Below are positions 1-8,266 of a DNA stretch of 36,764 nt, piece after piece (positions within the stretch are counted from its first letter, which is position 1; each line of letters starts with the position of its first letter). Origin of the DNA: Dysgonamonadaceae bacterium (GTDB taxonomy: Bacteria > Bacteroidota > Bacteroidia > Bacteroidales > Azobacteroidaceae). The notes beneath the pieces are model-generated. The model was not told the origin of the DNA. It saw nothing but the letters and a program-made list of their open reading frames with translations, and did not search any database. The stretch lies in the NCBI GenBank assembly GCA_031267615.1, contig JAIRYM010000113.1:1-36764 (forward strand). Reading direction: 5' to 3'. Made by a program: the position numbers and the translations under genes.

Positions 1-272
1 CCCGTGCCATGCAGGTCGTCACATTCACCATAAAAAAAATCGACGGATACGCCCAGACCTTTCTCGTCGTATTCGGCATAATACCTTGCCAACGGTTGCC
101 CGCTGACCGGGAACTTGTACCAGATTTCCGGTTGCGCCGGAGCGCTGTTGGTACCGATAACCGCTTCTGCGGCTGTGGCGCACGATGTTTGCGCATTTGC
201 AACGCCCGTAAAGACAGTCGCCAGAATGAAGGCTACTTCCGTAGCCGTGTTTCTAAATAATTTTGTAACCAT
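1..272 (-). CDS. Secreted protein, N-terminal part only (truncated by window edge)
   Basis: Manual minus-strand translation from ATG at 272: MVTKLFRNTATEVAFILATVFTGVANAQTSCATAAEAVIGTNSAPAQPEIWYKFPVSGQPLARYYAEYDEKGLGVSVDFFYGECDDLHGTG... Open to window edge, with signal-peptide-like N-terminus (ANA|Q). Not in the ORF track because it is truncated. Confidence 0.75.
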   Translation of the reverse strand, partial: MVTKLFRNTATEVAFILATVFTGVANAQTSCATAAEAVIGTNSAPAQPEIWYKFPVSGQPLARYYAEYDEKGLGVSVDFFYGECDDLHGT

Positions 273-309
273 AAACTAACTGATTTTGTGCTCCGAAAGG
301 AACTGTTTA

Positions 310-358
310 TTAAAATAAAAAGCGGAACTGCTGCAGCAAAAGCTGCGACCGTTCCGCC
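310..358 (-). terminator. Intrinsic-terminator-like hairpin followed by T-rich tract, in the leader of the 1..272 gene
   Basis: Minus strand: GCGGAAC GGTC GCAGC TTTT GCTGC AGCA GTTCCGC TTTTTATTTTA. 7-bp outer stem, 5-bp inner stem, TTTT loop, then T5-A-T4. Confidence 0.75.
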
Positions 359-380
359 GGAATATACTGAGGAATTTTTT

Positions 381-539
381 TTAGTGGGTACTGTTTCCTG
401 TATGGTATGGTATGGTATGGTATGGTATGGTATGGTATGGTATGGTATGGTATGGTATGGTATGGTATGGTATGGTATGGTATGGTATGACGGATGCTGT
501 TACATTTCGGAGCTGTGTTGTGTTTATATTGCAGGACAT
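381..539 (-). CDS. Putative leader ORF (52 aa) containing the pentanucleotide array: MSCNINTTQLRNVTASVI(PYHTI)n...GNSTH
   Basis: ATG at 539 lies about 25 nt downstream of a TACCTTTG box (571..564, minus), with A-rich AAAAGAATT before the ATG. Stop TAA at 383..381. No homology evidence available. Confidence 0.35.
   Translation of the reverse strand: MSCNINTTQLRNVTASVIPYHTIPYHTIPYHTIPYHTIPYHTIPYHTGNSTH
401..485. repeat. Pentanucleotide microsatellite (TATGG)17 on + strand, (CCATA)17 on - strand
   Basis: 17 exact tandem copies at 401..485, then a degenerate TATGA at 486..490. Confidence 0.98.
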
Positions 540-563
540 AATTCTTTTAATATTTTGCGGTTG

Positions 564-571
564 CAAAGGTA
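564..571 (-). promoter_or_regulatory. Bacteroidetes-type -7 box (TACCTTTG)
   Basis: CAAAGGTA on + strand. Nearest TTTG upstream (585..589) has a shorter than usual spacer (13 nt), so support is partial. Confidence 0.45.
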
Positions 572-614
572 ATAAAAATTTTTGCAAAACTTTTTTGTTT
601 TTTAAAATAAGTAC

Positions 615-622
615 TACATTTG
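615..622 (+). promoter_or_regulatory. Bacteroidetes-type -7 box (TACATTTG), divergent to 564..571
   Basis: TTTTTTG...N17...TACATTTG on + strand, reading toward and antisense to the rhaT 3' end. Confidence 0.35.
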
Positions 623-679
623 CACCGCTTTTTATAGAAATAAAATGAATACACACAAGAATACGACTGTTTGTTTCAG

Positions 680-1714
680 TTATTGATGAATCTGCGGAAA
701 AACGATAGAAGATATCAATATCAACAAACCGATAATCAATACTATAATAGTTTTTTGCCCTGCGCCTTTCCATTCTTTGAGAATAATCCCCCAAACATTA
801 CTGAACAGTACGTTCAGCGACATTAGAATACACCAAGAGAAAGATAAAAGAACAGAACTGTCTGTAAGAAAACTCTTGCCGAGTTCAAGTCCGAAGAACT
901 GCGAATACCACAATAAACCTGCCAATGCACAGAATAACAGATTGTTAGCAAATATACCTCCTGACACGGATTTATAATCCTTGTAGGTTTTGTTATTTAT
1001 ATTCTGTTGAATACAGAAACTTGCGTTGGTAATGAAACCTCCGATAGTTACTAAAAGTACTGTCGGAAGTCCTGCAAACAAAGCATCTACACCTCTCAAA
1101 ATCAACGTTTCTTTAATAGCCGCGCCTGCGTCAAGTCCCAAGGCAAAGCAAGCGCTCATCACACCTGCAAGTATAGCGATAATCAAGCCTTTTTTCAAAG
1201 CGAAATCTGCAATAGCTTTGCGTTTCTCTTCTTCGCTCATATTCGCTGATTTAAGTGCTCCTGCATAACCAATCACTGCAATACCTGCAATAGCAATAGC
1301 CACGCCAAGCAGCAAAATCAACCCTTCGCCGTGAAAGAGGTCATCTCCTTTCAAAATAGCAGGAATCAGTGTTCCGAAAGCAGAACAAGTACCAAGCGCC
1401 AGCGACTGTCCGAGTGCTACGCCAAGATAACGCATACTCAACCCGAAAGTCAGTCCGCCGATTCCCCAGAGCATACCGAACCCAATGGCTTTCCATGATG
1501 TCGCTCCACCCGCCGACAAAACTTCGGCAATATTAGAGTTTTCAGGAATTGCAAGCAATGCACCTACAAAAGGAAAAACGAGCCATGCGAAAACACCCTG
1601 AACAAGCCAAAACGATTCCCACGACCACTGTTTTACCTTTTTTATGGGAACGTAGGAACTTGCCTGTCCCATACTGCCGATGGCTATAATTAAAAGACCA
1701 ATTAGAATATTCAT
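680..1714 (-). CDS. rhaT: L-rhamnose/proton symporter RhaT
   Basis: 344 aa; MNILIGLLIIAIGSMGQASSYVPIKKVKQWSWESFWLVQG, multi-TM, adjacent to rhaA. Confidence 0.92.
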   Translation of the reverse strand: MNILIGLLIIAIGSMGQASSYVPIKKVKQWSWESFWLVQGVFAWLVFPFVGALLAIPENSNIAEVLSAGGATSWKAIGFGMLWGIGGLTFGLSMRYLGVALGQSLALGTCSAFGTLIPAILKGDDLFHGEGLILLLGVAIAIAGIAVIGYAGALKSANMSEEEKRKAIADFALKKGLIIAILAGVMSACFALGLDAGAAIKETLILRGVDALFAGLPTVLLVTIGGFITNASFCIQQNINNKTYKDYKSVSGGIFANNLLFCALAGLLWYSQFFGLELGKSFLTDSSVLLSFSWCILMSLNVLFSNVWGIILKEWKGAGQKTIIVLIIGLLILISSIVFPQIHQ

Positions 1715-1727
1715 GGTATTTTCTTAT

Positions 1728-2984
1728 TTATTTTCTTTTCGCAGTTACTTCTTTCTCGTATTTCTGAATCTCTGTGATATACGCTTCGCCGAGCGGCAAA
1801 TTGTTTTTGAGAAGAAAATAGTCCCAAACTGCGTTCCAAGGCAGAGTTTTGGCTTCTTCCAAAAGAGCGAGGCGTTCAAAATATTGTCCTTTTGCTTCAT
1901 AATCGCGCAGTTGTTCAATCGGTTCGAGCAACGCTTGCAGAAGGGCTTTTTGCGTTGAACGGATACCAATAGCGTAAGCGCCGATGCGGTTAATTGATGC
2001 GTCGAAGAAATCTAGTCCGATATGAGTGCGTTTGAGTGCGTCAGCGCGGATAATTTCTTTTGCGAGGTCTGCTATGTCGTCATTGAGAATAACAACATGG
2101 TCACTGTCCCAACGAATCGGGCGGCTCACGTGCAACATTATTTCAGGAGTAAACAGCAGCAGCGACGAGATTTTGTCTGGAATACTTTCTGTTAGGTGAA
2201 AATGTCCTGTGTCGAGGGTAACGATTTTCTGTTTTTTAGCACCATAACCGAGATAAAAATCGTAAGAGCCGACTGTATAACTTTCAAGCGCTATGCCAAA
2301 AAGTTTTGCTTCTATACAATCCTTCATGTTTTTGTAATCGGTAGCAAAAATGTCGTCAAGCGATTTTTCGAGTATTTGGCGATATTTGTAGCGGTTTACC
2401 GTTAAGTCTTTAGAGCCGTCGTGAATCCATAGATTCATCATACACGGATCTTCCTGCGCCTTGCCCATTTCTTCGGAAATAGTGCGGCAGCGTTTTGTGT
2501 GTTCAACCCAGAACTCGCGGATTTTTTTATCTGGGTTTGCTAATGTCAAATCACCGCTTTTCGGATGTCCGAAAGACGTTGAGTTGAAGTCCAGTTTAAT
2601 GTTCGCTTGTTTTGCCCATTGAATCCACGATTTGAAATGCACGGGTTCAACTTCATTTCGGTCAACAATTTTTTTACCAAAATCGCCGTAAATAGCGTGT
2701 AGGCTCAAACGATGCTTTCCTGCAACGAGCGACAGCACTTTTTCTATGTCGCTACGCAATTCTTCGATATTCCTCGCTTTACCCGGATAGTTTCCCGTAG
2801 CCTGAATACCGCCGCCGCCGAGATTATCAAGGTTTTCAAAACCCGAAACATCGTCGGCTTGCCAGCACTGAATAGAGATAGCGATGTCCTGTAATTTTTT
2901 CAAGGCTGATTCAACATCAACACCAAAAGCGGCGTATTGTTCTTTTGCCAATTCATAACTTTTTAATACTGATTCTTTTTTCAT
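1728..2984 (-). CDS. rhaA: L-rhamnose isomerase
   Basis: 418 aa; ...ISIQCWQADDVSGFE...GGGIQATGNYPGKARN..., characteristic of L-rhamnose isomerase. Confidence 0.95.
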   Translation of the reverse strand: MKKESVLKSYELAKEQYAAFGVDVESALKKLQDIAISIQCWQADDVSGFENLDNLGGGGIQATGNYPGKARNIEELRSDIEKVLSLVAGKHRLSLHAIYGDFGKKIVDRNEVEPVHFKSWIQWAKQANIKLDFNSTSFGHPKSGDLTLANPDKKIREFWVEHTKRCRTISEEMGKAQEDPCMMNLWIHDGSKDLTVNRYKYRQILEKSLDDIFATDYKNMKDCIEAKLFGIALESYTVGSYDFYLGYGAKKQKIVTLDTGHFHLTESIPDKISSLLLFTPEIMLHVSRPIRWDSDHVVILNDDIADLAKEIIRADALKRTHIGLDFFDASINRIGAYAIGIRSTQKALLQALLEPIEQLRDYEAKGQYFERLALLEEAKTLPWNAVWDYFLLKNNLPLGEAYITEIQKYEKEVTAKRK

Positions 2985-3030
2985 GTTTTTTCTAAATTAT
3001 ATTATATTTTATTTGCTTTAGTTCTTTTTT

Positions 3031-3663
3031 TCATTTTTTCTTGCTGGGCACGATTTTATCTTCGACAGCTTTTTGGGCGGTTTCTATATCGCGTTTTGCG
3101 GTTTCTATATTTTCTTTCGCTTTGTCAATATCTTTTTCGTAGCCCTTTATGTCCTTTGTACGTTTGTCGATATTTTTCTTTTTTGCTTTTTCATGCAGTG
3201 CTATATCATAGTTATATATGGCTTCTGCATATTTAGTGTCTAAAAGATTTTTTAGATTGGCAATTTCTTGTGGGTCTGAGACGGCGGAAACAAATTCACT
3301 TTCGCCGAATTTGCCTTTAGATAGGAAACAATAAACTGTTGTCACAGAGTTTTTCTTACTTTTGTTTGTTTTTTCAAAAGCGATGTTCAAATTCATATAA
3401 TCAGGGCTGATTGTTTGATAGATAATTGTTTTGTAGTTCAGAGTTTTTCCTTGTTTTTTCCCTTTTAATCCTTCTTTTTTCAAAAGAGCTTCCATCAAAC
3501 TTTGGGCGTTTTTTAAATCAGTGCTTACTTTAATTGCTACACAACTGCCGGAAATTTTTTTGTTGTATTTTCCGATTGCTTCATACGATTTGTTTATCAT
3601 CTGTGCAGATGCAATCATTGTGCAAAACGCGAAAACACAGAAGGTTAAAATATTTCTTTTCAT
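3031..3663 (-). CDS. Hypothetical exported protein with charged coiled-coil-like C-terminus
   Basis: 210 aa; signal-peptide-like MKRNILTFCVFAFCTMIASAQ; Lys/Asp/Glu-rich heptad-like tail. TAACTTTG promoter box at 3700..3693. Confidence 0.7.
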   Translation of the reverse strand: MKRNILTFCVFAFCTMIASAQMINKSYEAIGKYNKKISGSCVAIKVSTDLKNAQSLMEALLKKEGLKGKKQGKTLNYKTIIYQTISPDYMNLNIAFEKTNKSKKNSVTTVYCFLSKGKFGESEFVSAVSDPQEIANLKNLLDTKYAEAIYNYDIALHEKAKKKNIDKRTKDIKGYEKDIDKAKENIETAKRDIETAQKAVEDKIVPSKKK

Positions 3664-3746
3664 TTGCTTATAATTTTAGATTAAAGACTTTGCAAAGTTA
3701 CAACAATAATTGAATTCTTCCAAATATTTTGCAGTTTTTTCCCAAT

Positions 3747-4457
3747 TCAGCAATGAACAAGCGTTCCAATTTTTTCTCCTTCTAAAACTTTTTTTAGATT
3801 TCCGGAAAAATCCATATCGAAAACTATTATCGGCAAGCGATTATCGCGGGCAAGAGCAGTTGCTGTCAAGTCCATAATTTTTAAGCCGCGACGGTAAATT
3901 TCATCGTAGGTAATCTCGTCAAATTTCATTGCTGACTTGTCTTTTTCAGGGTCGGCAGTATAAATTCCGTCAACGCGAGTACCTTTGAGCATAACTTCAG
4001 TTTCGAGTTCCACGCCACGCAGAACAGAAGCGGTGTCTGTCGTAAAAAATGGATTGCCTGTTCCGCCTGCAACAATAACAATTTCTCCATTCTTTAACGC
4101 CTCAATTGCAGCTTCTTTTGAATAATATTGTCCTATCGGTTCCATTCGTGTAGCAGTGAAAACACGAACACGAACGTTTTGCATAGCAAGCGCCGAACTC
4201 AACGCCAAACTGTTTATAACTGTCGCCAACATACCCATCTGGTCCCCTTTCTGACGGTCAAAACCGCGAGTAACGCCCGACAGTCCACGAAAAATATTAC
4301 CGCCACCGATCACAATGGCTATTTCTGCTCCCATTGAGGCTATTTCCGCTATTTGAAAAGAATATACAGAAAGACGATTCTCGTCTATTCCATAACCTCT
4401 TTCGCCAGCCAGTGACTCGCCGCTTAGTTTCAACAATATTCTTTTGTATTTCAACAT
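3747..4457 (-). CDS. pyrH: UMP kinase
   Basis: 236 aa; MLKYKRILLKLSGESLAGERGYGID...VIGGGNIFRG..., PyrH signature. Confidence 0.96.
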   Translation of the reverse strand: MLKYKRILLKLSGESLAGERGYGIDENRLSVYSFQIAEIASMGAEIAIVIGGGNIFRGLSGVTRGFDRQKGDQMGMLATVINSLALSSALAMQNVRVRVFTATRMEPIGQYYSKEAAIEALKNGEIVIVAGGTGNPFFTTDTASVLRGVELETEVMLKGTRVDGIYTADPEKDKSAMKFDEITYDEIYRRGLKIMDLTATALARDNRLPIIVFDMDFSGNLKKVLEGEKIGTLVHC

Positions 4458-4466
4458 ATTTATATT

Positions 4467-5279
4467 TTAGATGACTTCTATTTCTTCGCTAAAAATCCAT
4501 CCAACATTTCCATCAGCGGTTTCAATTTCATTCCAATCGTTGAGTTTGTTTTTTATCTTTACTTTAGTTCCTTCGTGAAGAATAAACAAGTCTGTGCCAC
4601 TCGTGTCGGGCGAACTTTTTATTGTAACAGTCTGCGAAACGACGATTGCTGTATTGCGTTGTGTCAGTTGATTTTTTTCGCCTGCCGCAAAAAAATTGGC
4701 GGCAATAACCAGCACAAAAAATCCAATTCCTGCATAAAAACCTAATTTTTTCAGAATAATCCTTCGAGTGAAACAAAACAGGAACAGACATATTACCAAT
4801 AAAATAAAGCAGACTATCGCAAAAACAGTCCATTCGTCGGTACTGAATATATCTCGCACAGCCCATAGCCACGAACTGATAAAAAATTCGCCGACCGGCT
4901 CAATCTTATCTACTGTTTTCAGGCGGGCGATTTCCAAGTTGTGACGAGTATCGCTGTCACCCGGATTAAGTAGCAAAGCGCGTTCATAATTGAGTATACT
5001 TGGCGCAATCTTGCCTGCTTTGTAATAACTGTTGCCGAGATTATAATAAACCGTCGCCGACGCACCTTTTTCTTTCAAAATCTGTTCGTAGATTGTAGCT
5101 GACGTCAGAAAATCACTTTTTGAATAGGCTTCTGTGGCTTGCATAAAAATATCGTCTGAAACAACCTGCTGTCGCATGTTTGCCTCCACCGCACTATCAA
5201 TAGCAATTTTCAACGAATCCTGCGCTGACAGTGCGATTATTGCAAACAATACATTACAGAACAACAAAGATCTTTTCAT
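4467..5279 (-). CDS. TPR-TM-SH3 protein, BatE-like
   Basis: Start set to internal ATG (MKRSLLF). Signal peptide, TPR (YYNLGNSYYKAGKIAPSILNYERALLLNPGD), TM segments and C-terminal SH3-like domain (VKIKNKLNDWNEIETADGNVGWI). Confidence 0.75.
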   Translation of the reverse strand: MKRSLLFCNVLFAIIALSAQDSLKIAIDSAVEANMRQQVVSDDIFMQATEAYSKSDFLTSATIYEQILKEKGASATVYYNLGNSYYKAGKIAPSILNYERALLLNPGDSDTRHNLEIARLKTVDKIEPVGEFFISSWLWAVRDIFSTDEWTVFAIVCFILLVICLFLFCFTRRIILKKLGFYAGIGFFVLVIAANFFAAGEKNQLTQRNTAIVVSQTVTIKSSPDTSGTDLFILHEGTKVKIKNKLNDWNEIETADGNVGWIFSEEIEVI

Positions 5280-5300
5280 ATAAAAACACAACAAACTCTT

Positions 5301-6173
5301 TTATACATTCACCTTTATAACAAGATATTTGGTCAAACTCCAAAACGATTTCGGTTCAATAATATGCAGTTCCACCTTTTTGTTGGCATCTTTTACAAAT
5401 TCATAAGAACCGTTAGGGTGTTTCGACAGTAGTTCAGCCTGTTTAGCCTGCAACGGAATGTTCTTTAACTCATTGAAGTTTTTTACTTTGATGAAATAAT
5501 TCGTGTTGAACGATGAAGTCATTGCACCGTTTTTGAGAATTTTTTGCTCTTTTAATTCTTTTGCAGTGCCGTAACAATAGTAAACCGTGTTTAGTTCTCG
5601 CTGTTGAGCGCTGATAGTTTGTTGCTGTTCGGCAGTTTTCGAGGCAAGATTTTCTACATCTTTTGAAAGAGCCGAAACATTAGCGGTTAAATTGCTGATT
5701 TGTTTGTCTTTTCGTTCAAGTTCGGCACTGAGGATAACCAAGTATTTGGTTTTGTTTTCGAGTTCAATACGCAATCCGTCAATAGTTTTTTGTAAATGCG
5801 AGGATTTTATTGACGAGTTTTTCAATTTAGATTCTAACTCTGTGATTTTTTCCTTATTTTTGGTAAGGATATCCGTAACAAGTTGCATATCGGAACGCAC
5901 TCGTTCCTTCACTGACGGCGTAAGTTCGCCAATTGCGCTTGACTGTATGTTCAGATAGTTTTCAGCCGCCTTGATGTTTGAAAAGTTTTCTTCTACTTCG
6001 TTGAACAGAGCAACAATTTCATCAAGTTCAGCTTGATTTTTTTCGGCGTCAAGCAACAGAGAATCATTCTGTGCTTTCAGCGCTTTGTATTCAGATGAAT
6101 ATTTTCCGCAGGACACTACAATAAGCGCTACGATAAGCATACATAAAAAAAATTTTGTTTTCATTTTTCTCAA
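5301..6173 (-). CDS. Coiled-coil lipoprotein (resembles Bacteroidales Cbp1-like surface lipoproteins)
   Basis: 290 aa; lipobox-like ALIVVSCGK, long coiled coil, C-terminal globular domain. Start could be ATG at 6164. TATCTTTG box at 6215..6208. Confidence 0.65.
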   Translation of the reverse strand: MRKMKTKFFLCMLIVALIVVSCGKYSSEYKALKAQNDSLLLDAEKNQAELDEIVALFNEVEENFSNIKAAENYLNIQSSAIGELTPSVKERVRSDMQLVTDILTKNKEKITELESKLKNSSIKSSHLQKTIDGLRIELENKTKYLVILSAELERKDKQISNLTANVSALSKDVENLASKTAEQQQTISAQQRELNTVYYCYGTAKELKEQKILKNGAMTSSFNTNYFIKVKNFNELKNIPLQAKQAELLSKHPNGSYEFVKDANKKVELHIIEPKSFWSLTKYLVIKVNV

Positions 6174-6207
6174 AATTTTAGTTTAAAATTCAGTTCATAA
6201 TAATTTG

Positions 6208-6215
6208 CAAAGATA
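6208..6215 (-). promoter_or_regulatory. -7 box TATCTTTG for the lipoprotein/BatE-like/pyrH group
   Basis: CAAAGATA on + strand just upstream of the 6173 start. Confidence 0.55.
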
Positions 6216-6275
6216 ATAAAATTTTTTGAACAGACATTTTGAAAAGCATTTTTTTGCTGTTTCAAAAAAAGTTTG

Positions 6276-6283
6276 TAATTTTG
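6276..6283 (+). promoter_or_regulatory. -7 box TAATTTTG for yebC, with TTTTTG about 19 nt upstream
   Basis: TTTTTTG (to 6256), N19, TAATTTTG. Confidence 0.6.
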
Positions 6284-6319
6284 CTCCCTAAATTTTTGAA
6301 AATAATTACAATTCAAAAA

Positions 6320-7039
6320 ATGGGAAGAGCATTTGAATACAGAAAAGCGACTAAACTGAAACGTTGGGGAAATATGGCTCGCGTTTTTACCAAACTCGGC
6401 AAACAAATTACGATTGCTGTCCGTGAAGGTAGTTCGGAAACCGACAGTAATCCACGTCTGCGTGTTCTTGTACAGCAGGCTAAAAAAGAAAATATGCCGA
6501 AAGACAACGTAGAACGCGCCATCAAACGCGCCACACAGAAAGACGCCGCGGACTATAAAGAAATAATCTATGAAGGCTACGGTCCTTATGGCATCGCAAT
6601 ACTTGTCGAAACTGCCACCGACAACAATATGCGTACTGTCGCCAATGTTCGCAGTTACTTTAATAAATTTGGCGGTTCACTCGGCACAAGCGGCAGTTTA
6701 CAGTTTTTATTCAATCATAAATGCGTGTTCAAAGTAACGCCAAAATATGGTATTACCCTGGAAGAACTTGAACTCGAACTGATTGATTTCGGCGTTGAAG
6801 AAATCGAATTTGACGAGGAAGAAAACGTGATTTTCGTTTATGGCGATTTCCAATCTAATTCAGCCATTCAGAAGTATTTTGAAGAAAACATCTATGAAAT
6901 TCACAGCGCCGAATTTGAATGGATACCAACCGACTATAAGGAAGTTACAGACGAACAACGCTCTTCAATAGAAAAACTCTTGGAAAAATTTGAAGAAGAC
7001 GAAGACGTACAAAACGTTTTCCACAATATGAAAGAATAA
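6320..7039 (+). CDS. YebC/PmpR family protein
   Basis: Start corrected to MGRAFEYRKATKLKRWGNMARVFTKLGKQITIAVREG; conserved family motifs (KKENMPKDNVERAI, YEGYGPYGIAILVE). Confidence 0.92.
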   Translation: MGRAFEYRKATKLKRWGNMARVFTKLGKQITIAVREGSSETDSNPRLRVLVQQAKKENMPKDNVERAIKRATQKDAADYKEIIYEGYGPYGIAILVETATDNNMRTVANVRSYFNKFGGSLGTSGSLQFLFNHKCVFKVTPKYGITLEELELELIDFGVEEIEFDEEENVIFVYGDFQSNSAIQKYFEENIYEIHSAEFEWIPTDYKEVTDEQRSSIEKLLEKFEEDEDVQNVFHNMKE

Positions 7040-7093
7040 TTAAATTTTTCAAAAAAAAATCACGCAACCCATTGTCATTAAAAAAATTCTTCG

Positions 7094-7101
7094 TAACTTT
7101 G
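7094..7101 (+). promoter_or_regulatory. -7 box TAACTTTG for the ribosomal protein operon
   Basis: TAACTTTGCAGCC about 137 nt upstream of rpsJ. Confidence 0.6.
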
Positions 7102-7238
7102 CAGCCTATTTCGAATATTTTCGTGCAAGAAAATGCACCGAAATGGTTGAATTTCAGAGAGGAAATGGCTCTTTTTTGAATTCAGAATGGAGAATTTTAT
7201 GGAGGATTTTTAAAATTTAAAAATTAAAAAAATTAACA

Positions 7239-7544
7239 ATGAGCCAGAAAATTAGAATTAAACTGAAGTCCTACGATTACAATCTCGTCGATAAATCGGC
7301 AGAAAAAATCGTAAAAACAGTTAAAGCGGCAGGAGCCGTAGTCAGCGGTCCTATTCCACTCCCGACACACAAACGAATTTTCACAGTAAACCGTTCAACA
7401 TTCGTAAACAAAAAATCACGCGAACAGTTCGAACTTTCATCTTACAAGCGCCTTATTGACATCTACAGTTCAACAGCAAAAACAGTCGATGCTCTGATGA
7501 AACTCGAATTGCCAAGCGGCGTAGAAGTGGAAATTAAGGTATAA
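7239..7544 (+). CDS. rpsJ: 30S ribosomal protein S10
   Basis: [25 protein letters not shown]...[17 protein letters not shown]. Confidence 0.98.
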   Translation: MSQKIRIKLKSYDYNLVDKSAEKIVKTVKAAGAVVSGPIPLPTHKRIFTVNRSTFVNKKSREQFELSSYKRLIDIYSSTAKTVDALMKLELPSGVEVEIKV

Positions 7545-7651
7545 AAATAGAAACGTTGAAAAGTACTCAGAGATAAATATAACAAGAGATTGAAGTAAGC
7601 ACGACAGCGTTCTCGTTTACTGAAAACTCAATTAATAAATAATTTTTTGAA

Positions 7652-8266
7652 ATGCCAGGATTAATAGGGAAAAAAATCGGAATGACATCCATTTTCAGTG
7701 CCGAAGGCAAAAATTTGCCATGCACTGTTATCGAAGTAGGTCCTTGCGTGGTAACACAGGTCAAAACCGTTGAAAAAGATGGTTATGAGGCAATTCAGTT
7801 AGGGTTTGAGGATAAAAAAGACAAACACACCACAAAACCCGAAGCTGGACACTTCAAAAAAGCCGGAGTTACCCCGAAAAGGCACTTGGCCGAGTTCAAA
7901 GGTCAGGGCGAGTACAAGCCCGGAGACGTAATCACAGTCGATTTCTTTAACGGCGAAGTTTATGTTGATGTCATAGGGACATCGAAAGGTAAAGGATACC
8001 AGGGTGTTGTTAAACGCCACGGTTTCAAAGGGGTTGGCGAAGCAACTCTCGGTCAGAGCGACCGTCAGCGCCACCCAGGTTCTATTGGAGCGTGTTCGTA
8101 TCCCGCGAAAGTATTCAAAGGAACGCGCATGGCAGGTCAGATGGGCAACGCTCGCGTTACCGTTCAAAACCTCGAAGTAATCAAATTATTACCCGAAAGC
8201 AATCTTCTTCTCTTGAAAGGTTCGATTCCGGGCGCAAAAGGTTCAATCGTAATAGTTTCAAAGTAA
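7652..8266 (+). CDS. rplC: 50S ribosomal protein L3
   Basis: [32 protein letters not shown]... Confidence 0.98.
   Translation: MPGLIGKKIGMTSIFSAEGKNLPCTVIEVGPCVVTQVKTVEKDGYEAIQLGFEDKKDKHTTKPEAGHFKKAGVTPKRHLAEFKGQGEYKPGDVITVDFFNGEVYVDVIGTSKGKGYQGVVKRHGFKGVGEATLGQSDRQRHPGSIGACSYPAKVFKGTRMAGQMGNARVTVQNLEVIKLLPESNLLLLKGSIPGAKGSIVIVSK

Noticed and set aside
288-648. + strand ORFs with (MVWYG)n repeats (288..572, 412..648)
   Set aside because: Explained by the pentanucleotide array, which is open in all frames. The + strand copies lack a good promoter or start context; only the minus-strand leader ORF has a nearby promoter box.
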